64,000 nucleotides of DNA from positions 744,001 through 808,000 of the forward strand of contig NC_050728.1 in NCBI RefSeq assembly GCF_014133895.1, in the 5' to 3' direction. The DNA is from Torulaspora globosa (lineage: Eukaryota; Ascomycota; Saccharomycetes; Saccharomycetales; Saccharomycetaceae). Numbering within the stretch: the first letter of the stretch is position 1; each line of letters opens with the position of its first letter. The position numbers and the translations under genes are program-made. The notes beneath the pieces are model-generated. The model was given only the letters and a program-made list of their open reading frames with translations. It ran no database searches and was not told where the DNA came from. Positions 18,042-28,491 of this stretch are shown piece after piece.

Positions 18042-19517
18042 CTACCAATGACCGGCTGGATAACTGCCTTCCTCATCACTTTCTTGATCTATATTCCAAT
18101 TTCCGGCAAGGCCCAACTTCATTCTTTTAGCGTCACCACCAGAGTCAGCAGTTGACTCGTGAGATCTTTTTCTCACGCCGGCAGCAGTAGAGTTTTCATG
18201 AACATTCAACACTGCCGTACTCAATACCTTCTTGCCCCAATCCGAGGCCGCAGAGCTGCCCGTTTCATCTCTACACTGCTTCAAGAAAGGAATTAAGGCG
18301 GTTCCACCAGTTCCTCTTTGTTCTTTTTGTCCCTGGCTCTTGGACAGACCACTTCTTAAAACCTTCGACTGTGACGAAGCGTCCTTCTTGTGCGCTTGCA
18401 GTATGATGTACCGTGTTACAATCTGAATATGTTTATCACGGAACGACTTCAGCATTGCTATGCATGCATCATAAGCTAGAGTCAATTCCTTATCCTTCTT
18501 TGTTTCCACGTAGTCTTTGATATTGCTCACTTTGGCCAAGTGTCCCAGAAACTCGCGATGTTCCCTGGGCATATACTTTCTCATTTCATTGATGAAAGAG
18601 TTCTGATCACTATTTGCAGAGATGGTGCGAGCACCAGAGCCCTTCTTGCCCGTTGGGAAATGCTCAATGCCCAAGACTATATCCAAAGCTTGAAGCAAAG
18701 AGCTTTGCGCGTTTGAGCCACCAGCAAAAGACAAATAATCTCCCTCAGACCCATATTTCACACCCTTTGGCAGACCAACCTCTGCCATATTCTGCCAGCC
18801 AGCAAGATAAGGTCTTATCCTGAAGAAAAAAATATGGGGATCGCACATAGCCTCCATCTTCATGAGTACGCTACCTAAGTTGTCGATTGCCTCAGCAATG
18901 CATTTCAACTCACTGATAGCACCCTCTAGATCATCTGCCCTAACAGCCTGGATAGCCTTCAAACCAGACGTCACACAAGGAGCACCGATTTTCTCCGTCA
19001 TTACACTCACAAGGTAAAACCACGTTTCGTCCATGCCACCGGTGAACGTGTTGATGCTGGTCAAATTCGACAGGTCCAGCAAGTCGTCAACCAACTCGCT
19101 GTTTGCCACGATAGGCTTGTAATTCCACAGCACGACCGAAGCATAAGTAGCCAAAGGAGGCAGACCCAAGATATCCGATACCGTAAGCAATGGTTTAGCT
19201 ATACAATCGGGAAGCGTATCACACGGTTTATCGTAACCCCACACATAAGCATTGGCAATAAAACACAGCACAGAATAAGCCCTCCGAACCTGCCTGACGT
19301 CCCCGACCAAACTGTCTTTAACATCTAAAACTGGCAATCTATCAACAACCTCTCTCATTTTTTTTGAGAGAAGCAACGAAGGTATATTTTCAACTATCGT
19401 CTCCCAGTCTTTATAATATTCATCTGATAATTTACTCACCGGGAACTCACTTGGCAGAAAACCATTGTCGGACAGCCCATATTCTTCCAAAGTAGGTAAA
19501 CGAATATTTTTGCTCAT
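18042..19517 (-). CDS. BNA2: BNA2, indoleamine/tryptophan 2,3-dioxygenase
   Basis: The 491-residue protein belongs to the indoleamine 2,3-dioxygenase family, which uses heme to cleave tryptophan to N-formylkynurenine, the first step of de novo NAD synthesis. Visible family features are AYVWGYDKP, LPPLATYASVVLWNYKP, CDPHIFFFRIRPYLAGW, GEGDYLS-like GSEGDYLSFAGGSNAQSS and MPREHREFLGHLAK; one of the conserved histidines in this C-terminal half is the proximal heme ligand. The C-terminal tail (about 70 residues, Ser/Gly-rich with KRSHES) is disordered. The length is somewhat above the 453 of S. cerevisiae Bna2 (YJR078W). BNA4 of the same pathway lies at 60.2 kb. Its promoter has four CACGTG boxes. 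Confidence 0.95.
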   Translation of the reverse strand: MSKNIRLPTLEEYGLSDNGFLPSEFPVSKLSDEYYKDWETIVENIPSLLLSKKMREVVDRLPVLDVKDSLVGDVRQVRRAYSVLCFIANAYVWGYDKPCDTLPDCIAKPLLTVSDILGLPPLATYASVVLWNYKPIVANSELVDDLLDLSNLTSINTFTGGMDETWFYLVSVMTEKIGAPCVTSGLKAIQAVRADDLEGAISELKCIAEAIDNLGSVLMKMEAMCDPHIFFFRIRPYLAGWQNMAEVGLPKGVKYGSEGDYLSFAGGSNAQSSLLQALDIVLGIEHFPTGKKGSGARTISANSDQNSFINEMRKYMPREHREFLGHLAKVSNIKDYVETKKDKELTLAYDACIAMLKSFRDKHIQIVTRYIILQAHKKDASSQSKVLRSGLSKSQGQKEQRGTGGTALIPFLKQCRDETGSSAASDWGKKVLSTAVLNVHENSTAAGVRKRSHESTADSGGDAKRMKLGLAGNWNIDQESDEEGSYPAGHW

Positions 19518-19863
19518 TTTTCCTTGTCGATATACACTATCTGATCGACTGATTAGAGCCTCCTTACTGTTCTTCGACAGAAGTGACAGCTTATTATATT
19601 AAATAGATGTTATTAATCGACATGGCGTGATGCCAACGACTTCTGACATTCTGCTTGAAAAGAAAAAAAAAATTTCGATATTGGTCACGTGACTTGCAAG
19701 TCACGTGATATAATTTAACACGTGATTTCACACATCACGTGATCAGACGGCTGTAGCTAGCGAACGCTACAATTACAGTCATTGGCTTTCATTGAGCAAC
19801 GTTATTTACAGTTATCGTATGGTCCTGGATCACAGATCACTCCTGCTGGTGCTAGGATCACGC
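19518..19863 (-). promoter_or_regulatory. BNA2 promoter region
   Basis: The 346 bases between BNA2 and the MIX23 stop codon contain no gene. They hold a poly-A tract near 19660-19672 and the CACGTG cluster at 19685-19741. Confidence 0.6.
19685..19741. promoter_or_regulatory. Four CACGTG boxes, two in a perfect 24-bp palindrome, upstream of BNA2
   Basis: CACGTG cores are at 19686-19691, 19702-19707, 19719-19724 and 19736-19741. The first two, both flanked as TCACGTGA, form a perfect palindrome from 19685 to 19708 with the centre CTTGCAAG. Several match the RTCACGTG form favoured by Cbf1; Pho4 and other bHLH proteins bind the same core. The cluster lies about 170-225 bp upstream of the BNA2 ATG. 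Confidence 0.7.
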
Positions 19864-20463
19864 TCAGCGCGTTGCTCGATGGAATTTCCAGAATTCGTTA
19901 ATGTAGTTCACATTTTGGTCACAGTTCTGCTGTAATGTGCGGTTACTGTTGGCCAACAGGATCGATTCGATTTTTATCTGATTTTCGATCCATGTGTTTA
20001 ATCTCTTCAGTTCTTTGTAGCGGTTCTCCTGTTCGTGCTGTCGATCTTTGGCAGCGTATGGATCAATTCGCAGATCGACCTCGGCTTTTAAAGGCGTTGC
20101 AGAGTGCTGCCCGTACTTCTCGTCCAGCTCAGCCTTCATGTCCTCGAGTTGGTTTCTGCAAAACGTAATGATCCGGTTTCTTGCCTGCCAGTTAGGGTAG
20201 AGCTCATTCCTGAGAAAGCTGCCACATCTCTTATTCTTGAAGGGACTGTTCTCCTCGTGCCTCTGGTACGCACTCAGTCTCTGCTTTATGCTGTCGTCAC
20301 TTCCATACCTCAGCAGTCTCAGGAAAGAGTCAGCCAGTGTGGGATCGACGCAGCGTTCTCGAGTCATAGTGAGGTGTCGGATGAGCGGTGTCTCCTCGGG
20401 AAAGCTTAGATTGGCATCTAGCAATGCTTCAGGTGCTGTAACTTCGATCGAATCGCTTGACAT
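19864..20463 (-). CDS. MIX23: MIX23, intermembrane-space import component (CCDC58/Cid2 family)
   Basis: The 199-residue protein matches S. cerevisiae YBL107C/MIX23 in length (196) and position next to SRO77 (YBL106C). The family pattern of spaced cysteines is present: CVDPTLADSFLRLLRY near residue 37, then CGSFLRNELYPNWQARNRI with a further cysteine in TFCRNQL, followed by a helical segment EQENRYKELKRLNTWIENQI. Mix23 is a twin-cysteine protein of the mitochondrial intermembrane space that supports TIM22/TIM23 import. This marks the switch in synteny from the S. cerevisiae chromosome X series to the chromosome II series. Confidence 0.82.
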   Translation of the reverse strand: MSSDSIEVTAPEALLDANLSFPEETPLIRHLTMTRERCVDPTLADSFLRLLRYGSDDSIKQRLSAYQRHEENSPFKNKRCGSFLRNELYPNWQARNRIITFCRNQLEDMKAELDEKYGQHSATPLKAEVDLRIDPYAAKDRQHEQENRYKELKRLNTWIENQIKIESILLANSNRTLQQNCDQNVNYINEFWKFHRATR

Positions 20464-21675
20464 TTCACAGCTTGATGTCTTGTAGTTAGCGCTTTGTACC
20501 TGGTTTGTGCTAGTAAGAGTCGCTTAGAAGGGTACTTCGGATAGCCATAACATCACATCACTGCATGATATGAACAAAGAGACCCATTCCACAAAGCTCC
20601 GAGAGCTCGCATTGCTCATAGTTGCGGTGAGTTAGCCTAGTATGGAAGAATCTAAGCCGATATTATCATGCGACGAGTGTGGGATTGTCGAGCATCAAGT
20701 ATCAACTTAAACCTTGCTCTGATTCCTCTGACGACTGTGCTGGTGTTCTCCATGGATTGCCTCTAGATTCAATGGTCGACATTTCTCGTTGGCTAGTGTG
20801 CCTCTTGCGTAGTTAAATCGGTATGACGCTAGGCAAGATAGATGGCATCTCCCTCCCGTCTAGAATCTCAGACTCGTAATCCTTCGAAATGCGACTGCCA
20901 ATTGCTGTAGTAGTCAAATATGGGCGCTGTGTGATAGCATCGTGCAATTCGTTCGAGCTGAAGTCCAATGTGATGACGAGATTATGATCCCAAATCTAGG
21001 ATGTGTTTTGCATTTGGAATTGCTAGCATTATAATTGGTTTACGGCTTCCCAGTGTGGATTACCGGTAAATAAGCAATTCAGGGCTTGCATCTTTCCAGT
21101 TAGCTACTGAAATAACATCGTGGACCTCAAGTCTTTCGACGCTCTCTTGGGCTTCGGCAGAGGATATCCTGTAAGCTCTAACAATTCATCTGTTACCTCT
21201 CCGTCAGCTCGGCTTGTTCCGTAAATATTGGTAGATCATTGAACTCTGTTACTTCCACAAGCTGGCAAAGGGAACTTATAATTCGACATCTGCCATTTAG
21301 CCGCCAATGTTGCTATCAGTATGAATAATCTCCTTGCCAAGACTCCGGCAGGACGAGAGACTCGAGAAAAATCCTTATTATTCTGAAGTTGAGATGAAGG
21401 ACTTGATGGTCATTGACCTACTCGCGATATTCGGCAGAAAAGCATCTTCCTTCGCATGGCGTCAATGGCCAGTAGGTCAAGTGAACTTACGTCTATTTAA
21501 TAAGTAATCAGTTCGAATGTCTGCAGGCAGGCCAACTTAGGCAACAACAATAATGTCAAAGATAGGACGTTGGACTCGAAAAATACGCTTACATAGAGCT
21601 TTCGAGAGGAAAATGGGTCGCCACTCGTCCAACAGTTTTAAGAGCTCATAATAAAGCGCGAGAAATAGTCAGCAT
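20464..21675. other. 1.2-kb stretch without an intact gene; possible decayed gene on the minus strand
   Basis: No frame longer than about 60 codons is seen. On the minus strand several coding-like stretches lie in shifting frames between about 21300 and 20810, for example a 60-codon stretch at about 21002-20820 ending SILPSVIPI before a stop, and another containing YRISSAEAQESVERLEVHDV. They could be pieces of one broken gene, but stretches this long also arise by chance. I recognise no family. The 5' flank of MIX23 is included. Confidence 0.3.
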
Positions 21676-24600
21676 TTAAAGACCAAACGCTCCTTTGGCC
21701 ATATCTTTAGTGGTCTGTTCTACAACATCATTAACACTTTCACTCATGGCGGTCGCATAATCGTTAAAGGTATCCTCGATAGCGTCCATACGGTTTTCCA
21801 CAGCACGGGATACGCTTTTGAAGACCCCATAGCGGCTTGATCGTGAGCCGCTTCTGGTGGGCCTTTTGTAATCTGTTTCGCTGTCTATGCTAGACTTCTC
21901 CTCAGGCTTTGTCGATAATGTACCCTTGGCAATTATGCTCTCCTCGAACTTGGATTGTGGCCTATATTCACCCCCCAGAAGCTTATCCAATTGGTCTATC
22001 GTACAATACATGGTGCCCCTGGCCCACTGAAGGGAATTGACTTGAGGTCTGTATGGAATCTTCAAGCCCGGGTTATAAAGCTGATCTGTAGCCGATTCAG
22101 ATTTCAAATCATAGTGTTTGTTTAAACCAGTGGCTTGCTCGTTTACAATCGACAGAAGAGATGCTTGAGATTGGTTGGTTCTAACAATCAAATCTCCGTT
22201 TCTTAAAATAGAGGAACCGCTCAAAAACTGAGAGCGTGATGCTATCGGTACTCTCAAGGAGGAAATCTCTTTGAAATCTGGTACAGAAAGAATCGCAATA
22301 TCCCCGCTGGCGAGTAAGTTCACTGAAACGGTTGCTACCTTCACTTCGCCTTCAGCTTCGACATATGGGATAAAAGACAAAGAACTGGCGGCTACTGGAC
22401 TCTTGAATGTCTTACGACTCTCTAACGATTTGCCGACTTTCAGAGAGCGAACATCATTGGAGCTTGAAACAATAACTACTCCGTTGTGCACAACGCCATT
22501 TTTTAGGTCCTGCATCTGAGCAATGGTGGCCTGGCAGCTGTGACCTGTCGTTTTGGAGTATGAATCGATATTCAATATAGGGCTCTCCACATTGGTCTTC
22601 TTTGTTTCCATGTAATGAACACCAAATCGACCTCCAGCTTCAGGTAAAATTTTGAAAGTAATCAGCTCTCCCATGCTCGTCCCACAGAGTAGCAATATAC
22701 TGGAATAGCCATCGTCTCCGTATTCTAAAATGACAAACTCCATAGAAGTAATCCAACTTCGGGACGCCTCACACATATCATTGATATTTCCCATGAAGAT
22801 AGCTGCAGGTCCTCTTCTATCTATCACCACAAGAGTTCCTTCTTGATAAGCGATACCAACGAATCCTACATTGCTGTTTTTAACGGCAGTTATGGTGCCT
22901 TTTTGTGCATGCACCGCTGTAACTGGCATGAAGCCTTGTCTGACATTCTCCGGTGACCGATCGCGCACATCCACCAGAAGTTCCTTAGAGTCGTTGAGTG
23001 AAAATCTTCTGAAGTTCATCTGAAGCTCACGATCGCTGTTTTCTTGTCCAGGCTTGTAAAATTGGTTAACTTCAAACTTGAAGAGTACAACTTCACCCGC
23101 CTTGATAGAAACGGCTAATTCAAGTGTTTCTGTAGCAAACGAAATATGATCAACCTCCAAACCAGTCGACCGGTTCAAAACATGCGAAAGATTCATCTCA
23201 AAAACAGCACTACTGCTCAATTCGCCATGTGATGCATCCCATATTCTAACTGACCCATTGATATGACCAGTTGCCAGAGCCGAGCGAATATCATTAGCCC
23301 GAACGGTCTTTTTAACAGGTGAACCGCCTTTCAAAAGGAAGTCATCTGCTTTGGCGGCTGACATCATACCCAGCCATAAATTCTTCGGAACAGTAGCAGC
23401 TACAGATATCGTAGCCGTTGGTCTTACCCAGGCAATACTTTGAGGAAATAATGAAGCCTTGTATGTGAAGAAGCCGGAGGGATAGAGCAGAGTTTCGATT
23501 TCCCCATCGCCTAATAAGATTAAGATCACTCCAGGATCATGGCATCCTGAAAAGTAAGGAGACTTTCTTGGTAATGGATAGAAGTTCACTATGGGCGCTC
23601 CTGTAGTCAGTGGAAAGATCTTTTGCTCGCGGGTGTTGGCATAGTATTTACTCATATTTTCATATGAGGTGATTGAGTACATTGGCGTTCCTCCAAGATT
23701 AATCATCGCCATAGATTGACCAGCTTGCCGACTACCAGTTGAAACCAGCAATGATGTGTATTCGGGATTGCTCTGACATATCCAGGCGACTTTAGTTATT
23801 TGAGGAACATCTGATATTGAAGGTTTCTGTATTGCTGGTTGAGGGATGTGAACATCAGTCTCAAACAATGTTCTTGCTTGAATCAGTTTCCCGCTGTTGG
23901 CGTCCCAGAAAACCATGGAATTGTCGTCATGAACTGTCATGATGTGTAGAGAGTTTGGATGATAGAGTGACTGCTTCACTAATGGTCTCCTGGCCTTATT
24001 CACATCGATAGAGAATTCACCTCCCGGCGCACCGGGTGCCAGTTCATAGATAAAGTCTCTTTTAATCGTCCCTTCGACCAGTGAATATATCACAGTGACT
24101 AACTCATAAGAAATCAGAACTGTCCCAATATCTCTAGGATTCCATTGCAATGACACGACAGGCGAAACACGGCTGTTGGGGAAGAAACGTGTCTTCTGCA
24201 AATTCTCGATTTTGATGTTTGACATCTGGTTACGGTCAACATCATAGATCAATGTAATACCGCTCTGGAGCCCGATTAGAAGCCAGTCCAATGATGGATC
24301 GCTTTCAATACATGCTATTTTCCCTGGGCTGAAGACTGAAGTTAGTAGTTTCTTTGAGTATAAAGAGAATATCATAATGGCGTCTCTCGAATCAATAACA
24401 ACAAGGTAGATACCCTTAACAAATGTCATATGCTTTATCAGTACTTTGTTATCCAAAGCAAAAACAACTTCAACTTGTTGCTGTCCATAAACGTGTATTT
24501 CACCAGCATCGGTTGCAACCGCTAGCAGGCTTTGAGTAAAGTCGAACGCAGCCGTCACTATTCTACCGCTCAATCCATAGCGACTAACCTCTCTAACAGA

Positions 24601-24762
24601 AAATAGCTTAGAGTATGAACTGCCATAGTTGATATCTTTAATTGAAAACTTCTTTGATGGCTTGGCGGCTGAAGCTTTGTTTGAATCTGAAGTACTTGTT
24701 GTGGTCTTTGAGCGATCCGATTTGAAAGGATTCGAAACGTTGAGACGCTTACTCTTGAACAT
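21676..24762 (-). CDS. SRO7: SRO7/SRO77, lethal(2) giant larvae family exocytosis protein
   Basis: The 1028-residue protein matches Sro7 (1033) and is single where S. cerevisiae has the pair SRO7 (YPR032W) and SRO77 (YBL106C). The architecture is two WD40 beta-propellers with an autoinhibitory tail. Lgl-family landmarks are YGLSGRIVTAAFDFTQSLLA and GEIHVYGQQQVEVVF, PSLDWLLIGLQSGITLIYD, DIRSALATGHINGSVRIWD and, near the C-terminus, a PTRSGSRSSRYGVFKSVSR segment before VENRMDAIEDTFNDYA. Sro7 binds the t-SNARE Sec9, Sec4 and exocyst to promote docking of secretory vesicles at the plasma membrane. It starts a run of four minus-strand genes. Confidence 0.95.
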   Translation of the reverse strand: MFKSKRLNVSNPFKSDRSKTTTSTSDSNKASAAKPSKKFSIKDINYGSSYSKLFSVREVSRYGLSGRIVTAAFDFTQSLLAVATDAGEIHVYGQQQVEVVFALDNKVLIKHMTFVKGIYLVVIDSRDAIMIFSLYSKKLLTSVFSPGKIACIESDPSLDWLLIGLQSGITLIYDVDRNQMSNIKIENLQKTRFFPNSRVSPVVSLQWNPRDIGTVLISYELVTVIYSLVEGTIKRDFIYELAPGAPGGEFSIDVNKARRPLVKQSLYHPNSLHIMTVHDDNSMVFWDANSGKLIQARTLFETDVHIPQPAIQKPSISDVPQITKVAWICQSNPEYTSLLVSTGSRQAGQSMAMINLGGTPMYSITSYENMSKYYANTREQKIFPLTTGAPIVNFYPLPRKSPYFSGCHDPGVILILLGDGEIETLLYPSGFFTYKASLFPQSIAWVRPTATISVAATVPKNLWLGMMSAAKADDFLLKGGSPVKKTVRANDIRSALATGHINGSVRIWDASHGELSSSAVFEMNLSHVLNRSTGLEVDHISFATETLELAVSIKAGEVVLFKFEVNQFYKPGQENSDRELQMNFRRFSLNDSKELLVDVRDRSPENVRQGFMPVTAVHAQKGTITAVKNSNVGFVGIAYQEGTLVVIDRRGPAAIFMGNINDMCEASRSWITSMEFVILEYGDDGYSSILLLCGTSMGELITFKILPEAGGRFGVHYMETKKTNVESPILNIDSYSKTTGHSCQATIAQMQDLKNGVVHNGVVIVSSSNDVRSLKVGKSLESRKTFKSPVAASSLSFIPYVEAEGEVKVATVSVNLLASGDIAILSVPDFKEISSLRVPIASRSQFLSGSSILRNGDLIVRTNQSQASLLSIVNEQATGLNKHYDLKSESATDQLYNPGLKIPYRPQVNSLQWARGTMYCTIDQLDKLLGGEYRPQSKFEESIIAKGTLSTKPEEKSSIDSETDYKRPTRSGSRSSRYGVFKSVSRAVENRMDAIEDTFNDYATAMSESVNDVVEQTTKDMAKGAFGL

Positions 24763-25020
24763 TATGGAGACCTTCAGTCCTACCTGATCAATAGGCCAGG
24801 ATTTACTTTACTTCTGTAGTTTAAATTAGCCCTTTAGTGGTCTCGTTCCTTGGTATGTCGCTCTAAGGGCGAAATCTTAAGTTGAAGTCTTCTGTCGCAG
24901 TGCTTTATCTACGCAACTTTTATATAGGCCTGAAATTAAGTATAGCATTAGGTATGGATAGTCTTGATTGAATTGAATGCGATGGTGGGTAGAAACTAGA
25001 GAAGATAAACTGTCAAGAGC

Positions 25021-28000
25021 TCATAATACCAGGTCATCTGGCATGAATGAGAATCCTCTAAACTCTTCTTGCTGTCTTGCGTCCAAAACAGAGGGCATCG
25101 GAGTCAACGTGGGAGCTGTAGATGTGAATTCCTGCTCAAAGTATGATGTATCCTCTGGAGATTTGATATCCGGGACATAAGGGGGCTGGACACGTAAGTT
25201 GAGAATATCGTCAAAGTTTATGTTACGGAAGAAAGGCTCATCCATAACATCCAAAGCGTCCCGAGGACCAGCTCCTAAACGCTTTTCTGGATCTTTGGTC
25301 AGCAACCCTTGAAAGATCTGGACGATATCTCCAGCCATATCAATGGGGTAAAGTGGCTCATCGGTCAATATAGCGTTAAAAACTTCGTCTTCGTCATCGC
25401 CTGAAAAAGGCGATTGACATAGCAGCATCTGATACAAGAGAACGCCGAACGCCCACCAATCGACGGCTTTGGTGTAAGCCTGTTCCTTTAAAATCTCCGG
25501 TGCCATGAATTCTGGAGTACCGCAGAATGTTGAAGTCTTGCTGCCATACCACATCTCATCCTTACACAACCCGTAATCGGCAATCTTAATGTGACCTTCA
25601 GGGGTTAGAAGGATGTTTTCAAGCTTCAAATCACGGTAGATGACACCATTGGCATGGAAGTATTTTAAAGCTAGCAGGACCTCAGCAGCATAGAACTTGG
25701 CTCTTCTAACAGACAATCTCTGGTTTTGGACATGCCACATTAAATCGCCGCCACCAATGAATTCCATTGCAAAATAGATGCGATTTTCGGTTTGGAAAGA
25801 GCAAAACAAGTTTGTCAAAAATGGGTGTTTGGCCTTCGTTGCAAGTAGAAAGACTTTCTTCTCAGCCCTGGCGCTTTCTATATCATGATTTTGGATAATA
25901 TGATCCTTTTTGAGAACTTTTATGGCGCATAAGCGATCTGTATTTTTGGATTTCGACAAAAGGACTTTACCAAAATTACCTTTCCCCAAAACCTTGAGTA
26001 AAATGAAATCATCCAGCGATACTTTGCGACGCTTTGGCGCCTTCCTCCTGTGCTTCACAGCTGTATGGGCCTTGTTAGGAGACGATTGAACACTTCCCTT
26101 TGAAACGTGCGTCTCGACGTTCTGTAAAGAATTCGTTTCGGCGGCCAAGTCCACAGCAGCTTGTTCTCTCTTGAACATCTCGTCATTCATTTCACGGAAA
26201 GGGTTAACATGCTGTACCTCAGGCTCGGTAGAGATCTTTTGCAAAACATTAGCCATAATCTCTTCAGAGGTTTTATTCTCTTCTTTGTCTTGATCAATTC
26301 GTTCCACCTCGACTTTTCTAACCTCAGTATGTGGAAGGTTCTCTTCCAGGTTCTCTTCCATTTGAACATCCACCTCTTCTTGATTATTGTACGAATCGTC
26401 ATAAATTAACCTTTCATTTGCTTTCCAGCTTTCCCAGGTACCTTTTGAATGATAAGCATCGTCAGACTTTTCGTCCAAAAGGTCCGCCGCCTTCGACTTA
26501 TTCGAGACAGATGGATCTAAGGATCTTGGTTCATACTCGAGACCACCTTTCTGCGTGAAATTCAAGTAGGCTTCATTTTGGTCAATGAAAGAGTTTAACT
26601 TCTCGTCTAATTGCGTGCCTGGCAACGGAAGAGGCTTGGTATGGATAGAAGCCACATGCTGGTCGTATTCTTCGGTGGCTTGACCCTTCGTAGTGACAAT
26701 ATAAGCTTCCTTTGATTGAGGAGAAAATTTTTCCTCAGATTTGATAGGTGAAGTATTTCTAGAAACAGCTGTACTAGCAGAAGAATCGACATGTATTGAA
26801 GGAGATATTCTCTTCTTCTTTTCTTGCGTTCTTTTCGTATCTTGTATGGTTCTAAGAATCCTGTTCGCCATCTCCATTGACATCCCGCAAAAATCTGGTA
26901 CTAAATGAGCACACTGCGCATGGCACATAATTGCACACTCAGAGCACTTCCGCACCTTTTGCCTGCCCCAGGGGAGAATATATCCACAATGGCAGCACCA
27001 CTTCGTTCCTCTGTTAGAAACAGGTTCAAACCTGTGTGGTATGCGATGGTTGAGTTTCGCCTCATCAGGGTCGCTATCTGTTGTTGTTTTTGCAATGCAT
27101 TTAGTCACAACGTTATTATAACATTTCTTGTGGCATAAGAATTTACAGTCTTGGCATTGAAAACCAGTGTACCGCAGGAATTCCCCACAGTATGCGCAGC
27201 ACATGATGTTGTAGAAGGATTTTTGGACAAAGTGATGGCCATGCTGTTCGTAGACTTCTTCCTGTCTGCTTATGATAGCACCATGACGGTGTAAACCACC
27301 CATTAAATTCTTTCTTTGAGGCTGCGACGATTTATTAAATCCCAGAGTTAGGAGTATCTGGCCCGCTGGTTCCAGAGTAAACCAAGAATTTGTGGTGATA
27401 CGACCGGGGGACGTAGCAGAAGATGTATTTTGTTCGCCATTCGATTGTGTTGTAGCGGATGTTCTTGATGAGGGATCGGTAATGGGAATGTTTGTTGCAC
27501 TATTGAAGTTGGAGTCAGCCGCAGCAGAATAAGTGCTAATCACCCTAGCATTGACCCAACCGTTTTGATCGCTAGTTTGGCCGGCCTTTTTCTTTCTAAT
27601 TTCTTCGGCGACATCAGATAGAAGGAGCCACATGACTGCCACTGGAATCATCGTGTCATTGACTTTATCATATATGGTTATTTCGACCTCGTTTCCTTTC
27701 CCAACATGAATTTGAAATTCCTCATTCCACCTGTCATTTCTTGATGCTCTTGTCCTCGCCTTCACAGTGTCGTCAATTTTAATGGTAGCATAGCTCTCTG
27801 GTTTTCTTGAGAACATTGGGGATTCGATATGATCTACGTCTCGAACCACATTAACGCCAATCGTGAGTTCGCCTGTAAGCTGCTTTCTCCTGAACTTGGG
27901 CTGGTGATTCAGAGAATCAGCATCGTGCTGTTTGAATGGATCAAGGTCCACATTAATGGCTTGGTACTTTTTCAATGCCTTTGTAAGAAGCTGTATTCTG

Positions 28001-28491
28001 TTTTTAGATTCCATTGCGCCGCCCTCCGCTGCAGAGCTACTTTGGCGATCTCCATCGATCTGATATAGCTTTGTCAGTTTGGCGTTGGCCTCTTGGTACT
28101 GCCTTTCGACTTGAAGCTTGAACTCCAGCTGCTGGAGCATGTATTGGATCTTCTGCGACAGAGATGGGCAGTCGTATTTAATCAGATCTAGCCGTGAAAA
28201 ACTGTGCTCCTCCGGAGAGATAGTAGACAAGTGACGGTAGCCTTTCGAACCATGTCCCTGCGCATCGTCCTCTGCCTGATTAAGTGTATTTCTACCACTG
28301 CTGGATAGCCGAAGTTTCTTGAGGGTTTCCTCGAGATACTCTATATTCTGGCGAGCTTCCCTAATATTGGCGTTACATTTCTGTATCACCATAGCATTTT
28401 GAGTCCTTTTCTTCAAATGAGTGGCTCCCTGAATGATATTACATTCACGTTCTATTTTCTTCTGAATATCTTGTTCAACCTGAGTATACAT
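25021..28491 (-). CDS. PKC1: PKC1, protein kinase C of the cell wall integrity pathway
   Basis: From the ATG at 28491 the protein has 1156 residues (1151 in S. cerevisiae). The order is: two HR1 rho-binding coiled coils (about 1-200), a C2-like domain (about 210-350, GELTIGVNVVRDVDHI), the pseudosubstrate LHRHGAIISRQEE, two C1 zinc fingers (YNIMCCAYCGEFLRY and TKWCCHCGYILPW), a long disordered linker, the kinase domain at about 829-1088 (GKGNFGKV, YRDLKLENILL, DYGLCKDE, FCGTPEFMAPE), and the AGC C-tail ending FRGFSFMPDD. Rho1 activates it, and it starts the Bck1-Mkk1/2-Slt2 cascade. An open 12-codon extension upstream lacks an ATG. Confidence 0.97.
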   Translation of the reverse strand: MYTQVEQDIQKKIERECNIIQGATHLKKRTQNAMVIQKCNANIREARQNIEYLEETLKKLRLSSSGRNTLNQAEDDAQGHGSKGYRHLSTISPEEHSFSRLDLIKYDCPSLSQKIQYMLQQLEFKLQVERQYQEANAKLTKLYQIDGDRQSSSAAEGGAMESKNRIQLLTKALKKYQAINVDLDPFKQHDADSLNHQPKFRRKQLTGELTIGVNVVRDVDHIESPMFSRKPESYATIKIDDTVKARTRASRNDRWNEEFQIHVGKGNEVEITIYDKVNDTMIPVAVMWLLLSDVAEEIRKKKAGQTSDQNGWVNARVISTYSAAADSNFNSATNIPITDPSSRTSATTQSNGEQNTSSATSPGRITTNSWFTLEPAGQILLTLGFNKSSQPQRKNLMGGLHRHGAIISRQEEVYEQHGHHFVQKSFYNIMCCAYCGEFLRYTGFQCQDCKFLCHKKCYNNVVTKCIAKTTTDSDPDEAKLNHRIPHRFEPVSNRGTKWCCHCGYILPWGRQKVRKCSECAIMCHAQCAHLVPDFCGMSMEMANRILRTIQDTKRTQEKKKRISPSIHVDSSASTAVSRNTSPIKSEEKFSPQSKEAYIVTTKGQATEEYDQHVASIHTKPLPLPGTQLDEKLNSFIDQNEAYLNFTQKGGLEYEPRSLDPSVSNKSKAADLLDEKSDDAYHSKGTWESWKANERLIYDDSYNNQEEVDVQMEENLEENLPHTEVRKVEVERIDQDKEENKTSEEIMANVLQKISTEPEVQHVNPFREMNDEMFKREQAAVDLAAETNSLQNVETHVSKGSVQSSPNKAHTAVKHRRKAPKRRKVSLDDFILLKVLGKGNFGKVLLSKSKNTDRLCAIKVLKKDHIIQNHDIESARAEKKVFLLATKAKHPFLTNLFCSFQTENRIYFAMEFIGGGDLMWHVQNQRLSVRRAKFYAAEVLLALKYFHANGVIYRDLKLENILLTPEGHIKIADYGLCKDEMWYGSKTSTFCGTPEFMAPEILKEQAYTKAVDWWAFGVLLYQMLLCQSPFSGDDEDEVFNAILTDEPLYPIDMAGDIVQIFQGLLTKDPEKRLGAGPRDALDVMDEPFFRNINFDDILNLRVQPPYVPDIKSPEDTSYFEQEFTSTAPTLTPMPSVLDARQQEEFRGFSFMPDDLVL

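Noticed and set aside
20960..21110. TGATGA and CTGA boxes suggesting a C/D snoRNA
   Set aside because: The boxes are short and common, no terminal stem was seen, and no rRNA-complementary guide could be argued.
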